Shown piece by piece: positions 8,080 to 16,921 of a stretch of DNA of 64,000 bases. Made by a program: the position numbers and the translations under genes. Source of the stretch: SZUA-36 sp963774415 (GTDB taxonomy: Bacteria > Pseudomonadota > Gammaproteobacteria > Xanthomonadales > SZUA-36); the NCBI GenBank assembly GCA_963774415.1, contig CAVZEU010000004.1, positions 372,001 to 436,000 of the forward strand, read 5' to 3'. The notes beneath the pieces are model-generated. The model saw nothing but the letters and a program-made list of their open reading frames with translations. It did no database searches and was not told where the DNA came from. Numbering within the stretch: position 1 is the stretch's first letter; each line of letters opens with the position of its first letter.

Positions 8080-8718
8080 CTACAGCTGTTCGGGCAGTTC
8101 GGTGAAATCGGTGAAGGTTTTCGTGCCCGGCGGAAACGGGCTGGCGTCACCGCTGGCCACCCGGCCCAGGAAAGGCACGCGGTTGGCGCGTGCGCCCTCG
8201 TAGTCGGCCATCGCATCGCCGATCATGAGACAGCGGCCGGCGTCGAGCCTGTGCAGATCCAGCAACTCGGCGATATGCTCGGCCTTGCTGCCGGGTGAAC
8301 CCCAGCTGGCCTCGAAGTAGGCTTCGAGCCCGCGGCGCCCGATGACCGCCGCGAGTTCTTCCGACGGTGTTCCGGATACCACGAACATCGGCACCCGCCC
8401 GCGCTGGCGGTCCAGGAAGGCCTGCGCACCCGCGACCATCGGCGCGGCCACGACCTTGTCGATCACGAGTTGCGCAAAACGCGCCGCCAGCCTTTCGACC
8501 CCTGCCTCGTCAAGCGGCGGTCGCCCGAGGATCTCGGTCTCGATGTGGCGGAACTTGACGAATCGCGAAATACCGGTATTGCCGAGGTGATAGCGTTCGA
8601 CCTGCTCCATCACGGCCTCGCCGTGCCGCGCGTATAACTCCACGAAGGCACGCGTCTTGATGTCCACCGACTCGACCAGTACACCGTCGAAATCGAAAAT
8701 AATGGCGTCGGAAAGCAT
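8080..8718 (-). CDS. HAD-superfamily phosphatase
   Basis: About 212 aa from ATG at 8716-8718 (MLSDAIIFDFDG). It has HAD motif I DFDGVLVES, motif II VVSGTPSEE, the motif III lysine in GSKAEH and motif IV MIGDAMADYEGA, with a helical cap between motifs I and II, resembling phosphoglycolate phosphatase or beta-phosphoglucomutase. It is the last gene of the minus-strand cassette that includes a CMP-sugar synthetase and an aldolase. A sugar-acid phosphate phosphatase in the style of KdsC is therefore a reasonable inference, although it is a different HAD subfamily. Substrate unknown. Confidence 0.85.
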   Translation of the reverse strand: MLSDAIIFDFDGVLVESVDIKTRAFVELYARHGEAVMEQVERYHLGNTGISRFVKFRHIETEILGRPPLDEAGVERLAARFAQLVIDKVVAAPMVAGAQAFLDRQRGRVPMFVVSGTPSEELAAVIGRRGLEAYFEASWGSPGSKAEHIAELLDLHRLDAGRCLMIGDAMADYEGARANRVPFLGRVASGDASPFPPGTKTFTDFTELPEQL

Positions 8719-8744
8719 GGCCGGCGAGCCTCGGTCAAACGCAA

Positions 8745-9668
8745 TCAATCGATGGACGGCAGGTTCTTGAAGGAATGGTCGTTCGGGTCGTGGCCGCGCC
8801 GGTGCTGGATATCGCGAATGCACTCGATCAGGCCCTGTCCGAGGTCGACGAAATCGGTGCCGACCAGCTTGTGGCCGGTGCTCGGCTGGTAGGCGTACGG
8901 CGTCATCATGTAGTGATGGACCGGGTTGCCCTGTGAAAACTGCAGCTCGACCCCGTCCGGCAGGATTTCGGCGATCATCTGCATGACGTCGCGCACCCGC
9001 ATGCGCTCGACCCCGGTCAGGACCAGGTGCCGGTTGGCGTATTCCGGCGCCAGGACCTTGACGCTCAGGCGGGCCGCGTCGGTGACGTGGATGTATTCCC
9101 TGACCGCCTCGCCGTTACCGGCGTAGGTGATCGCGTTGTCTTCGATGGCCTGGCGCAGCATGCGGAAGATGCCGTTGTGCTCGTCGGCGCGCGGGCCGTA
9201 GAGCGAGCCGTAACGCAGGATGGTGTACTCCAGTCCGTAGCGCGAATGGTAGGTCTCGATAAAGCGTTCCGCGGCCTGCTTGCTGGCCCGGTAGAACGAG
9301 CCGGATTCCGAAAACACGTAGACGCTGCTGGCAAAGATGTGGCGCTGCACACCGGCCTGGCGGGCGGCTTCCAGCACCGTGATCGCGCCCATGACATTGA
9401 TTTCGGCGGTTTTCAGCGGCTGGTCGTAGGCCTCGTCGATATCGGCGACGGCGGCAAAATTGTAAAGCGCGTGGGCGCCTTCGAGGGCTTCCCTGACCCG
9501 CTCGAAATCGGTGACGTCGCCGAGGACCATCTGCTGCTCTTCGCGCAGATACGGTGAGGGCCGCGTGTCGAAAACATGCACGTCGTAACCGGCGTCCGAA
9601 AGACTGTCGGCCACGTGGCTGCCGAGGAAGCCGCTGCCGCCAAAAACCACGATTTTCTGTTTATTCAT
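8745..9668 (-). CDS. NAD-dependent epimerase/dehydratase (extended SDR)
   Basis: The 307-aa protein begins with a Rossmann motif FGGSGFLGSHVADSL and carries the active-site Y-x3-K in FYRASKQAAERF (near residue 130) and the substrate-loop REYIHVTD. These are the marks of nucleotide-sugar epimerases and dehydratases. The start overlaps the end of the upstream 2-hydroxyacid dehydrogenase gene by four bases, so the two are translationally coupled. It probably modifies a nucleotide sugar or sugar acid for the adjacent glycan cluster; the substrate cannot be read from sequence. Confidence 0.88.
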   Translation of the reverse strand: MNKQKIVVFGGSGFLGSHVADSLSDAGYDVHVFDTRPSPYLREEQQMVLGDVTDFERVREALEGAHALYNFAAVADIDEAYDQPLKTAEINVMGAITVLEAARQAGVQRHIFASSVYVFSESGSFYRASKQAAERFIETYHSRYGLEYTILRYGSLYGPRADEHNGIFRMLRQAIEDNAITYAGNGEAVREYIHVTDAARLSVKVLAPEYANRHLVLTGVERMRVRDVMQMIAEILPDGVELQFSQGNPVHHYMMTPYAYQPSTGHKLVGTDFVDLGQGLIECIRDIQHRRGHDPNDHSFKNLPSID

Positions 9669-10612
9669 GCGCGTGTCCCGGTTTCGATCACACCGGCGTC
9701 ACACAAACCGGTGTACAAGTTCATCGCCGCCTCGCGCTCCATTGCATCGCGCGACTCGATGGCGCTGGACGCCAGGTGGGGCGTCAGCACCACCTGTGGA
9801 AAAGTCAGCAACTCTCCACTGTAAGGTTCCGTCTCGAACACATCAAGGCCGGCCGCGGCCAACTGCCCCTGGCGCAGTGAATCAGCCAGTGCCGCCTCGT
9901 CGACCAGGCCGCCGCGGGCGGTATTGATCAGAATGGCGCCGCGCTTCATCGCGGCCAGGGTTTTGCGATTGACCAGGTGATGGGTGGTGGCGGAATGCGG
10001 CAGGTGCAGCGACAGGATATCGGCTTCGGCGAGCAGGCCCGGCAATTCCAGCCACTCGGCGTCTTGCGGGTCCTGGACCTCGGGGTCATGGGCGATCACG
10101 CGGGCGCCGAAACCGCGGCAGATCTGCGCTACGCGCCGACCGATGCGACCGAGGCCGAGGATACCGAGGGTGCTGGCCTTGAGCAGGTGTCCCTTGCTGC
10201 GGGGCCAGTCGCCGGCCCTTACCGCGCGGTCGGATTGCGGTATGTGGCGCAGCGTCGCCAGCATCAGCCCGATCGTCATCTCCACGACCGCGTCGACCGG
10301 CGCGTCGGGGGTCGAATAGACCGGGATTCGATGCCGTTTCGCTGCTTCCAGGTCGACGTTGTCGAGCCCGACCCCGAGACGCGAGATCACGCGCAGACCG
10401 GCGGCGTTGGCGATCACCTCGGCGGTCAGCGGTTCCACCCCCGCCAGCAGGCCGACCACCGGGGCGTCCAGCAGAGCGCCGATTTCGGCCTCCGTCAGCT
10501 TGCGTCCGAACGGGTTCGTGGTGATCTCGAGGCCTGCCCCGCGCAGCAACTCGATCCCGGGATTGTTCTCCAGCTTGAAAGACGAACTGGAGATGACGAT
10601 TCTTGCTGACAT
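9665..10612 (-). CDS. D-isomer-specific 2-hydroxyacid dehydrogenase
   Basis: The 315-aa protein has the NAD-binding LGLGRIGRRVAQ motif near residue 150 and the three catalytic residues of the family: Arg in NTARGGLVDEAAL, Glu in LDVFETEP and His in TPHLASS. It resembles the catalytic part of phosphoglycerate dehydrogenase (SerA) but lacks the C-terminal ACT domain. In this setting it more likely oxidises or reduces a sugar-acid or hydroxyacid precursor used by the neighbouring aldolase than serves serine synthesis; that is inference. Confidence 0.88.
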   Translation of the reverse strand: MSARIVISSSSFKLENNPGIELLRGAGLEITTNPFGRKLTEAEIGALLDAPVVGLLAGVEPLTAEVIANAAGLRVISRLGVGLDNVDLEAAKRHRIPVYSTPDAPVDAVVEMTIGLMLATLRHIPQSDRAVRAGDWPRSKGHLLKASTLGILGLGRIGRRVAQICRGFGARVIAHDPEVQDPQDAEWLELPGLLAEADILSLHLPHSATTHHLVNRKTLAAMKRGAILINTARGGLVDEAALADSLRQGQLAAAGLDVFETEPYSGELLTFPQVVLTPHLASSAIESRDAMEREAAMNLYTGLCDAGVIETGTRA

Positions 10613-10635
10613 CTCAGTATTTCCGCTATGGCCTG

Positions 10636-11433
10636 CTAGCGGCTGCCATGGCGGTCGCGGATGGATTCGAGGTCGTTGCGGCAGACCGAATCCAGGATCC
10701 GGATATCGAGGGTGTAGCCGAGGAAACGGAAGCCGGCGCCGATCTGGCGGTCGAGTTCCTCCAGGTCGGGTTCGACCACGTGAATGCCGCCCGGCCGGCC
10801 GAGTTCGAGCCCGGCCTTGCAGACCTCCTGGATCGCGGCCCTGACGTCCGGGTGCGAGGTTTCGCCGGGCATGCCCATCGAAGCCGACAGGTCGTAGGGG
10901 CCGATGATGAACGCGTCGACGCCGTCGACCGCGAGGATCGATTCGATATTCCTGACGGCGTCGATGTGCTCGATCATGGCGATGACGACCCCCTCCTCAT
11001 TGAGCCATTGCTTGTAAGCGGCGAAGCCGGCGCCGTAACCCTGGGCGCGGGCCAGGCCAACGCCGCGCGTGCCCCTCGGCGGGTAGTACGTGGCCCGCAC
11101 GGCGGCCTCGGCGTCCGCGGCGGTCAAGATGAACGGGACCATGACGCCGCTGGCGCCCGCGTCCATCACGCGCTTGATCTGGTTGGGTTCATTGCTGGTC
11201 AGGCGGACGATGGCCGGGCAGCCGCTGGCGCCGATGACCTGGATCAGGGCCTGGATTTCCGCCAACTCGATGACACTGTGCTCGGCGTCTATGACCAGCC
11301 AGTCGAAGCCGGCGGCGGCCATGATTTCCGCGATCGACGGGTGTCCCAGCGTGACCCAGGACCCGATCGTCAGTTCATTCGCGGCCAGGCGCTGCTTCAG
11401 CGGTGTTCGCTCGTTGGCGGCTTGCATGTTCAC
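10636..11433 (-). CDS. HpcH/HpaI-family pyruvate aldolase
   Basis: The 265-aa TIM-barrel protein shows the class II 2-keto-3-deoxy acid aldolase pattern: DWLVIDAEHS (catalytic His), the MVPF segment, an IAMIEH metal-ligand Glu and the metal-ligand Asp in IIGPYDLSASMG. Known members split or form 4-hydroxy-2-keto acids with pyruvate. Here it sits directly downstream of a KdsB-like cytidylyltransferase in a cassette with no KdsA or NeuB synthase, so it may condense pyruvate with an aldehyde to build the sugar acid. The gene is 24 bases upstream of the dehydrogenase gene in the same transcript. Confidence 0.88.
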   Translation of the reverse strand: MNMQAANERTPLKQRLAANELTIGSWVTLGHPSIAEIMAAAGFDWLVIDAEHSVIELAEIQALIQVIGASGCPAIVRLTSNEPNQIKRVMDAGASGVMVPFILTAADAEAAVRATYYPPRGTRGVGLARAQGYGAGFAAYKQWLNEEGVVIAMIEHIDAVRNIESILAVDGVDAFIIGPYDLSASMGMPGETSHPDVRAAIQEVCKAGLELGRPGGIHVVEPDLEELDRQIGAGFRFLGYTLDIRILDSVCRNDLESIRDRHGSR

Positions 11434-11475
11434 TCCTCGGCCGGAAACAGGCTTGCACCCTGGCCCGGCGGTTAA

Positions 11476-12225
11476 TCAATAACGTTCGACGAGCGGGTCG
11501 TCCCTGAGTTGCGCCTCGACGCGCCCGATGTCTTCGGGGCAGTCGACCGCCAGCGTATCGCGCCGGGTGGGGACCATGCGGACCGGCCGCCCGTGCTCCA
11601 TCAGGCGCAGCATGTCGACCGATTCGTATGCTTCCAGCGGCGTCGGCGGCAGGCGCGTGTAGGTTTCCAGTTCGGAACGGGTGAAAACGATGATACACAC
11701 CTGTTTGAGCACGCGCGTGGCCTCGAACCCCGCCTTGGCGAGCGTCGGTATCGGCGCCCGCGTCATGTACATGGCGTTGTCGTGGACATCCGTGACCACT
11801 TTGATGGTGTTGGGGTTGGCAAAGTCCTCGGGCGTATCGATCGCATGCGTCAGGTTGACGCAGCCGACGTCGGCGTCGCTGAGAAACGGGGCGATGGCGG
11901 CGTCGATCATGTCCGGGAATATCATCGGCTCATCGCCCTGCACCATGACGATGATGTCGGCCTCCAGTGCTTCCGCGGCCTCGGCGACCCGGTCACTGGC
12001 GCGCTCGTGCTTGTCCGAGGTCATGATCACCGGTGCGCCGAAGGACTCCGCGGCCGACCTGATCGCCTCGTCGCAGGTGGCGATGACGGTCGCATCGAGC
12101 CGCTCGCACATGGCCACGCGACGGTAGACGTGCTCGATCATGGGCCTGCCGAGTATCGGCGCCAGCGGTTTGCCCGGGAAGCGGCTGGAACCCATGCGGG
12201 CCGGTATGATGGCTACGATTTTCAT
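11476..12225 (-). CDS. KdsB-like CMP-sugar acid cytidylyltransferase
   Basis: The 249-aa protein begins MKIVAIIPARMGSSRFPGKP, the CTP-binding loop of 3-deoxy-manno-octulosonate cytidylyltransferases, and has the VQGDEP motif (near residue 97) with its metal-binding Asp. KdsB proteins activate Kdo with CMP. Because the neighbours form an alternative sugar-acid route, this copy may activate a different 2-keto-3-deoxy acid. A housekeeping kdsB should exist elsewhere if so. It is the first gene of the five-gene minus-strand cassette and is divergent from the glycosyltransferase at 12340. Confidence 0.85.
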   Translation of the reverse strand: MKIVAIIPARMGSSRFPGKPLAPILGRPMIEHVYRRVAMCERLDATVIATCDEAIRSAAESFGAPVIMTSDKHERASDRVAEAAEALEADIIVMVQGDEPMIFPDMIDAAIAPFLSDADVGCVNLTHAIDTPEDFANPNTIKVVTDVHDNAMYMTRAPIPTLAKAGFEATRVLKQVCIIVFTRSELETYTRLPPTPLEAYESVDMLRLMEHGRPVRMVPTRRDTLAVDCPEDIGRVEAQLRDDPLVERY

Positions 12226-12308
12226 GAAAAGTGTTGCTGCCTCGGAAAGCGTGCTCGTATGTGCATTTTACTGCGGCTGGCCAGGGCCGCATAGGGGCGC
12301 CGGTGCGG

Positions 12309-12314
12309 TATAAT
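12309..12314 (+). promoter_or_regulatory. Possible -10 box upstream of the glycan cluster
   Basis: A perfect TATAAT lies 26 bases before the ATG of the glycosyltransferase gene in the 114-base divergent gap. No good -35 hexamer is visible at the usual spacing, so activation by a regulator or a chance match are both possible. Confidence 0.35.
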
Positions 12315-12339
12315 CAATCCGCCCTTCGCCTAATACCAA

Positions 12340-13620
12340 ATGCAAAAGAAGGTTCACGTGAAAGCACTCTTTTTCCTGCGCCATTATAACGATATCGACC
12401 ACATCACGCCGGTGGTTCACAAGTGGATCGGGCGCGGTCATGTCTGTGACGTGGTGTTGCTCGGTGACCCCGGCTTCATGCAGGACTACCGGATCGTGTA
12501 TCTGGCCTCGCTCGAGGGTGTGCGCGTGGCCCGGGCCGGGGACATCATGAGCCGCGGGCAGCTTTTCCGCATGCACGCGCAGCGCCTGTTGCTCGATCGC
12601 CACATCCGCGCGCTGGCGCCGGCGCTGACGCGGATCCTGGAGCGCTGGCTGGGAGAAGCGCAACGGCGGAGCTTCTGGCGGAAAATTGCCGAGCTGATGC
12701 TGCGGCGCACTTTTGCGGAGGGCGAAAAGGGTGTGGTCGCGTTCGACTGGATCAGCGCAAATTCGGTATTCCCGATCGAATTCGTGCGCACGGTGGTCGA
12801 ATCGGCGCGCGCGCGGGGCCTCGGAACGGTGTCGCTGCCGCACGGCGACAGCCCGCACTTCAATTACCTGGTCCGGGTCGAGGAACTCAGCATGGAGCCG
12901 CGGCTGAAATTCGCGCCGGCGAAAATGTTCGACAAGATCGTCGTGCCCAACGAATTGTGCGCGACGCGTTTCCGCCCGTTTGTCGAGGCAGCGCAAGTGG
13001 CCGTGCTGGGTTCGCCGCGCTACTGCGACGAATGGCTGGCGCAGCTGGATACGCTGCTGCCGCCGTCGCCGCTGCGCGCCGCGGGCGACAAGCTCAAGCT
13101 GGTGATGTTTCTGCGCAAGAGCGATTTTTCGATCTTCTGGGACGAGGTCGGCCGCGTGATCCGGATGCTGGCGGCGTTCGACGGCGTCGAATTGATCATC
13201 AAGGCGCACACGCGCGGCGGCTGGCGCCAGCCGCTGTCTCGCGACCTCGGTTTGCGGCGGCTGGAAAACGTGCGCTTCGTGGCCGGGGAAATCCACTCGT
13301 CGCACTTGCTCGGCTGGGCTGACGCGATCATCGATATCGCGACCTCGGTCGCCTTCGAGGCCGTCAAGCTGAACAAACCGGTGCTGGCGGCCGACTACCT
13401 GCACGCGGGCACCTCCACCGTCGGCGCCTACCTGCCCGAGTGCGTCCTCAGTTGCCGCGATGACGCCTACACCAAGGTCGAGCGTTTTCTCGAACACGGT
13501 TGTGGCGAATTCTATGTCCCGGCCCACGTTGACGCGTTCCTGCAGGCGATCGTCGATGTGCCGGACCGCGATGTCCTGCCGCGTTACGCCGACCTGCTGG
13601 AATCCTTGGTCGCACCCTGA
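12340..13620 (+). CDS. Putative surface-polysaccharide glycosyltransferase
   Basis: The 426-aa cytoplasmic protein has a GT-B-like arrangement. Its N-terminal half has SLPHGDSPHFNYL (near residue 165) and a DKIVVPNELCATRF segment. Its C-terminal half has LIIKAHTRGGW (near residue 287) and ADAIIDIATSVAFEAVKLNKPVL split over about residues 327-349, the late motif seen in CDP-glycerol or capsule-type transferases. It is the first gene of the plus-strand cluster and diverges from the CMP-sugar cassette, so a role in transferring that sugar is plausible. The exact family is not certain from sequence alone. Confidence 0.6.
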   Translation: MQKKVHVKALFFLRHYNDIDHITPVVHKWIGRGHVCDVVLLGDPGFMQDYRIVYLASLEGVRVARAGDIMSRGQLFRMHAQRLLLDRHIRALAPALTRILERWLGEAQRRSFWRKIAELMLRRTFAEGEKGVVAFDWISANSVFPIEFVRTVVESARARGLGTVSLPHGDSPHFNYLVRVEELSMEPRLKFAPAKMFDKIVVPNELCATRFRPFVEAAQVAVLGSPRYCDEWLAQLDTLLPPSPLRAAGDKLKLVMFLRKSDFSIFWDEVGRVIRMLAAFDGVELIIKAHTRGGWRQPLSRDLGLRRLENVRFVAGEIHSSHLLGWADAIIDIATSVAFEAVKLNKPVLAADYLHAGTSTVGAYLPECVLSCRDDAYTKVERFLEHGCGEFYVPAHVDAFLQAIVDVPDRDVLPRYADLLESLVAP

Positions 13621-13684
13621 AAACACTGTAAAATTCACGATTCCAAGACCTTACGGTCTGTTTCGACAGGTTTAACACGCAACT

Positions 13685-16171
13685 ATGGCTTTTCTGACCC
13701 AACGCTTCGTCCAGTCGGCCCTGAAGACACCGGCCGCCATCCGCAAGACGCAGCTCTGGGATGCGCCCGATCTGGTGACGCTGCCGGTACGGGACGGCGT
13801 CGAGCCCTGCGGCAAGCCGGCCGTGAGAATTTTTCTCGGTACCGAGCCCGCGCAGTACAAGGCGGAGCGGATATTCATCTGGTCGATCGAGCAGGTGCGC
13901 GATCCCGCGCGTGTCTACGAGATTTACCTGATGAAGAACCTGAAAGGTTTCGATCCCAGGTTCTGGCTCACCGGTTTTACCAATTATCGCTTTGCGATCC
14001 CGCATTTTGCCGGCGGCCGCGGCCGCGCGATCTTCAACGACGTGGACCAGATCTACCTGAAGGATCCGGCGGAATTGTTCGATCTGCCGATGAATGGCCA
14101 CGGTTACCTCGCGATCGACGCGGGGGACATCTCGGTGGCCCTGCTCGACTGCGAGAAAATGGCGCGGATCTGGAGCCTGGAAGACGCTCGCGCGCGGCCG
14201 AAAAACGAGCTGCTGGCGCGGGCGAAAAACGCCCCCGGCCTATGGGGCAGGCTCGATGGCGGCTGGAATGCCCGCGACCGGGAATTCGTCGAGGGCGAGT
14301 CCGGTGTCTTGCACTATACCGCCCTGCACCGCCAGCCGTGGCATCCGTTCCCGCGGCTATTCGCCTACCAGAAGAACCCGCACGGCGATGTTTGGTACCG
14401 GCTCGAGGATGCCGCCAACGAAGCCGGCTTCCGCGTTTTCAGCGCGGCGCATCCGAGCCAGGGGTTTCGCGCCCTGCGCGGCCAGTTGAGCACAGGCCAG
14501 GCCAACGCCTCGCGAAGCGGGAAGGAAAAGGCGGCGCCGGGCCGGGAAAGCACCGACGTGGCCGCTTTGCTGCAGGAATGCCGCGCGCAGAGCCTGCTGC
14601 ATTGCCGCATCAAGAGCTACGCCGGGACCAGCGCGGTGCCGATTGCCGACACCCTGGATACGATCCGGCACCTGGACCCGGTGACGGAGCAGGACGCCGT
14701 GGCCGAATTGTCGTCGCAGGACTTCGACGCCGTGGTCTGCGAAGACCTGCTCGAATGTATCCCGGACGACGACATGCCGTGGCTGCTCGAGCAGCTGTTT
14801 ACCTTCGCCGGGCGGCTGTTGTACTGCCGCGTCGACGAAGCCCCGGCGCGGGCGAGGCGGGCCGGCATGCCCGGGCAGCGCCCGTGGCAGCGGACCCGGG
14901 AATGGTGGCATTACCAGTTCGAGACCGTCGCGCGTCACCACCCGCACGTGCGCTGGCGCGTCCGTTTCGTCAAGCGCGGGCTGCGCGCGCGCGGGCCGTC
15001 GATCATCGAAGGCAACGAGACCCGGCAGCGGGATGTGCGCGTCTGGGCGCTCAGCAGCGCCAAGCTCGGCCACAGCAGCCAGACCAACGCGCTGGCGGAG
15101 ATGATCGGCTGGCCGTACGAGAAAAAGCAGATCCGCCAGTCCTTCCTGAGCCAGTTGCCGGTGCTGCTGGGCCTGCCGCCGGGCCGTATCGGGCCCTGCC
15201 GGCCGCCATGGCCCGACGTGGTCATCGGCTGCGGCTGGTGGCCCAGTTACGTGGCGCGCTGGATCCGCGCGCGCAGCGGCGGCCGCACGCGGCTGTTGCT
15301 GGCCGGTCGCAAGAGCGGCGGGGTCCGCAACACCACCGACATCATCGTCTGTTGCGAGCATTACCACCTGCCCGCGCACCGGCGCCGTATCGAGACGCTG
15401 CTGCCGGTGCACCCGCTTTCGGGGCACAAACTGGACGAAGTGCGTGAGCGCACTCAAGGGCAGTATGCCGATGCGAAGAGGCCGCGGGTCGCGCTGCTGG
15501 TCGGAGGCGATTCCCAGCAGCACGCGTTCTCGGCCGAAGATGCCGCGGCGATGGGCAAAAAGGTCATGGCCCAGGTCAGACAGGCGGGCGGTTCGCTGTT
15601 CGTGGTGACCGCGCGGCGCACCAGCGCCGAAGCCGCCAAGGCGCTGGAAAAGACGCTGGCCGGCGAGGCCGCGGTGCACGTCTGGACCCCGGGTGATATT
15701 CACAACCCGTACCTGGAATACCTCGCCAACGCGGACATCATCGTGGTGACCGGGGAGAGCGAATCGATGCTTACCGACGCCATCGCGACCCACAAGCCGG
15801 TGTACATCTACCCCTTGCGAAAACGCCGGCTGGAGCCGGTAATGGCGCTGGGCCAGTGGCTGTGGCAGCGCTCCTCGCGGCGGCCCCGGAACCGCCGCGG
15901 CACCGAGCGTCCGCAACAGGGCTTCGAGTACCTGTGCGCACGCCTGCTGCAGCTGGAATGGGTCGTGCCGCCGCGGGACATCGAAGGCTTGCACCGGCGC
16001 ATGGTCGAGTTGGGTTACGCTGAGATGTTCGGCGATTCACTGCAAGCGATGCCCGTGAAGAACAAGTACGAGCAGGCGGACCTCGGCGGGCGTTTGCGCC
16101 GCATGCTCGAGCAGCCCGAGCACGAGATCGAAGACACGCCGGCGCAAGCCGGCGGCCGGCAGCACGCCTGA
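13685..16171 (+). CDS. Three-part fusion: GT8-like, methyltransferase-like and ELM1/GtrOC1-like domains
   Basis: The 828-aa protein appears to be modular. Residues 1-260 look like a GT8-type transferase: YEIYLMKNL, then the DxD motif in FNDVDQIYLKDP (DVD at 119-121), then a W-rich acceptor region. Residues about 300-440 resemble a Rossmann methyltransferase (FDAVVCEDLLECIPDDDMPW), but no clear SAM-binding glycine loop is visible. Residues about 445-760 match the ELM1/GtrOC1 family: VWALSSAKLGHSSQ, DVVIGCGWWPSYVARW and a late GESESMLTDAIATHKPVYIYPL. It lies 64 bases after the previous gene, and its stop overlaps the next ATG by one base. It probably adds two sugars to the surface glycan. Confidence 0.65.
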   Translation: MAFLTQRFVQSALKTPAAIRKTQLWDAPDLVTLPVRDGVEPCGKPAVRIFLGTEPAQYKAERIFIWSIEQVRDPARVYEIYLMKNLKGFDPRFWLTGFTNYRFAIPHFAGGRGRAIFNDVDQIYLKDPAELFDLPMNGHGYLAIDAGDISVALLDCEKMARIWSLEDARARPKNELLARAKNAPGLWGRLDGGWNARDREFVEGESGVLHYTALHRQPWHPFPRLFAYQKNPHGDVWYRLEDAANEAGFRVFSAAHPSQGFRALRGQLSTGQANASRSGKEKAAPGRESTDVAALLQECRAQSLLHCRIKSYAGTSAVPIADTLDTIRHLDPVTEQDAVAELSSQDFDAVVCEDLLECIPDDDMPWLLEQLFTFAGRLLYCRVDEAPARARRAGMPGQRPWQRTREWWHYQFETVARHHPHVRWRVRFVKRGLRARGPSIIEGNETRQRDVRVWALSSAKLGHSSQTNALAEMIGWPYEKKQIRQSFLSQLPVLLGLPPGRIGPCRPPWPDVVIGCGWWPSYVARWIRARSGGRTRLLLAGRKSGGVRNTTDIIVCCEHYHLPAHRRRIETLLPVHPLSGHKLDEVRERTQGQYADAKRPRVALLVGGDSQQHAFSAEDAAAMGKKVMAQVRQAGGSLFVVTARRTSAEAAKALEKTLAGEAAVHVWTPGDIHNPYLEYLANADIIVVTGESESMLTDAIATHKPVYIYPLRKRRLEPVMALGQWLWQRSSRRPRNRRGTERPQQGFEYLCARLLQLEWVVPPRDIEGLHRRMVELGYAEMFGDSLQAMPVKNKYEQADLGGRLRRMLEQPEHEIEDTPAQAGGRQHA

Positions 16172-16881
16172 TGCAATACCTTGACACAGAAAAGCTGAAC
16201 GCGATCGACAGCGAGGCGTTCCTCGCGGTCAAACCCTATCCGTTCATCAATCCGGCCGGGGCGCTGACCGGGGCGGGCTACCAGCGGCTGATCGAAAACC
16301 TGCCGCCGCTCGAGGTGATGCAGCCGAGCTTCGGCCGCAAGCGTTCGCACGGCCAGGTATCGCACGACCGTTACCTGCTCGAATACAGCGAGGACCTCGA
16401 TACCGTAGCGCCCGTCTGGCACGAATTCGTCGCCGAACTGCACGGCCCCGAATACACCCGCTTCCTGCAGCGCATGTACCAGCGCAAACGGCTGCGCATC
16501 AATATGCACTGGCATTACGCGCCCAGGGGCTGCTCCGTGTCGCCGCACTGCGACGCGCAGCACAAGCTCGGTTCGCATATCTTTTACCTCAACACCGAGG
16601 ATGACTGGAACCCGGAGTGGGGTGGGCAGACGCTGATCCTCGATGACAACGGCCGGTTCGAGACCAACTCGGCGCCCGCGTTCGAGGACTTCGACCGCGA
16701 ACTCGCCAGCGAATGCGTCGGCAACGTCAGCACGCTGTTCGCGCGCCGCGACCGCTCCTGGCACGGCGTGCGCGAGCTGACCTGCCCGGAAGGCAGGCTG
16801 CGCAAGGTCTTCATCGTCGTGGTCAACCACCCGCTGCTGTACGCCGGGCGCCAGGTCCTGAACCGGATCAAGAACAAGTAA
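16171..16881 (+). CDS. 2-oxoglutarate/Fe(II)-dependent oxygenase
   Basis: The 236-aa protein carries the double-stranded beta-helix ligand set: HCD in VSPHCDAQHKLGSH (near residue 127), a distal His in RDRSWHGVREL (near residue 194) and the 2OG-binding Arg in RLRKVFIVVV. This is the prolyl-4-hydroxylase-like Fe(II) oxygenase fold. The ATG overlaps the stop of the 828-aa fusion gene by one base, so the two are coupled. In a glycan cluster it may hydroxylate a sugar, a lipid carrier or a protein; the substrate is unknown. Confidence 0.75.
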   Translation: MQYLDTEKLNAIDSEAFLAVKPYPFINPAGALTGAGYQRLIENLPPLEVMQPSFGRKRSHGQVSHDRYLLEYSEDLDTVAPVWHEFVAELHGPEYTRFLQRMYQRKRLRINMHWHYAPRGCSVSPHCDAQHKLGSHIFYLNTEDDWNPEWGGQTLILDDNGRFETNSAPAFEDFDRELASECVGNVSTLFARRDRSWHGVRELTCPEGRLRKVFIVVVNHPLLYAGRQVLNRIKNK

Positions 16882-16921
16882 AGCCTGCGGCACCTGGCAG
16901 GCCGCTGCAACGGAAAATATT

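Noticed and set aside
14357..15994. 545-aa open frame on the minus strand inside the 828-aa fusion gene
   Set aside because: A shadow of high-GC coding DNA; the plus-strand protein has recognisable domains.
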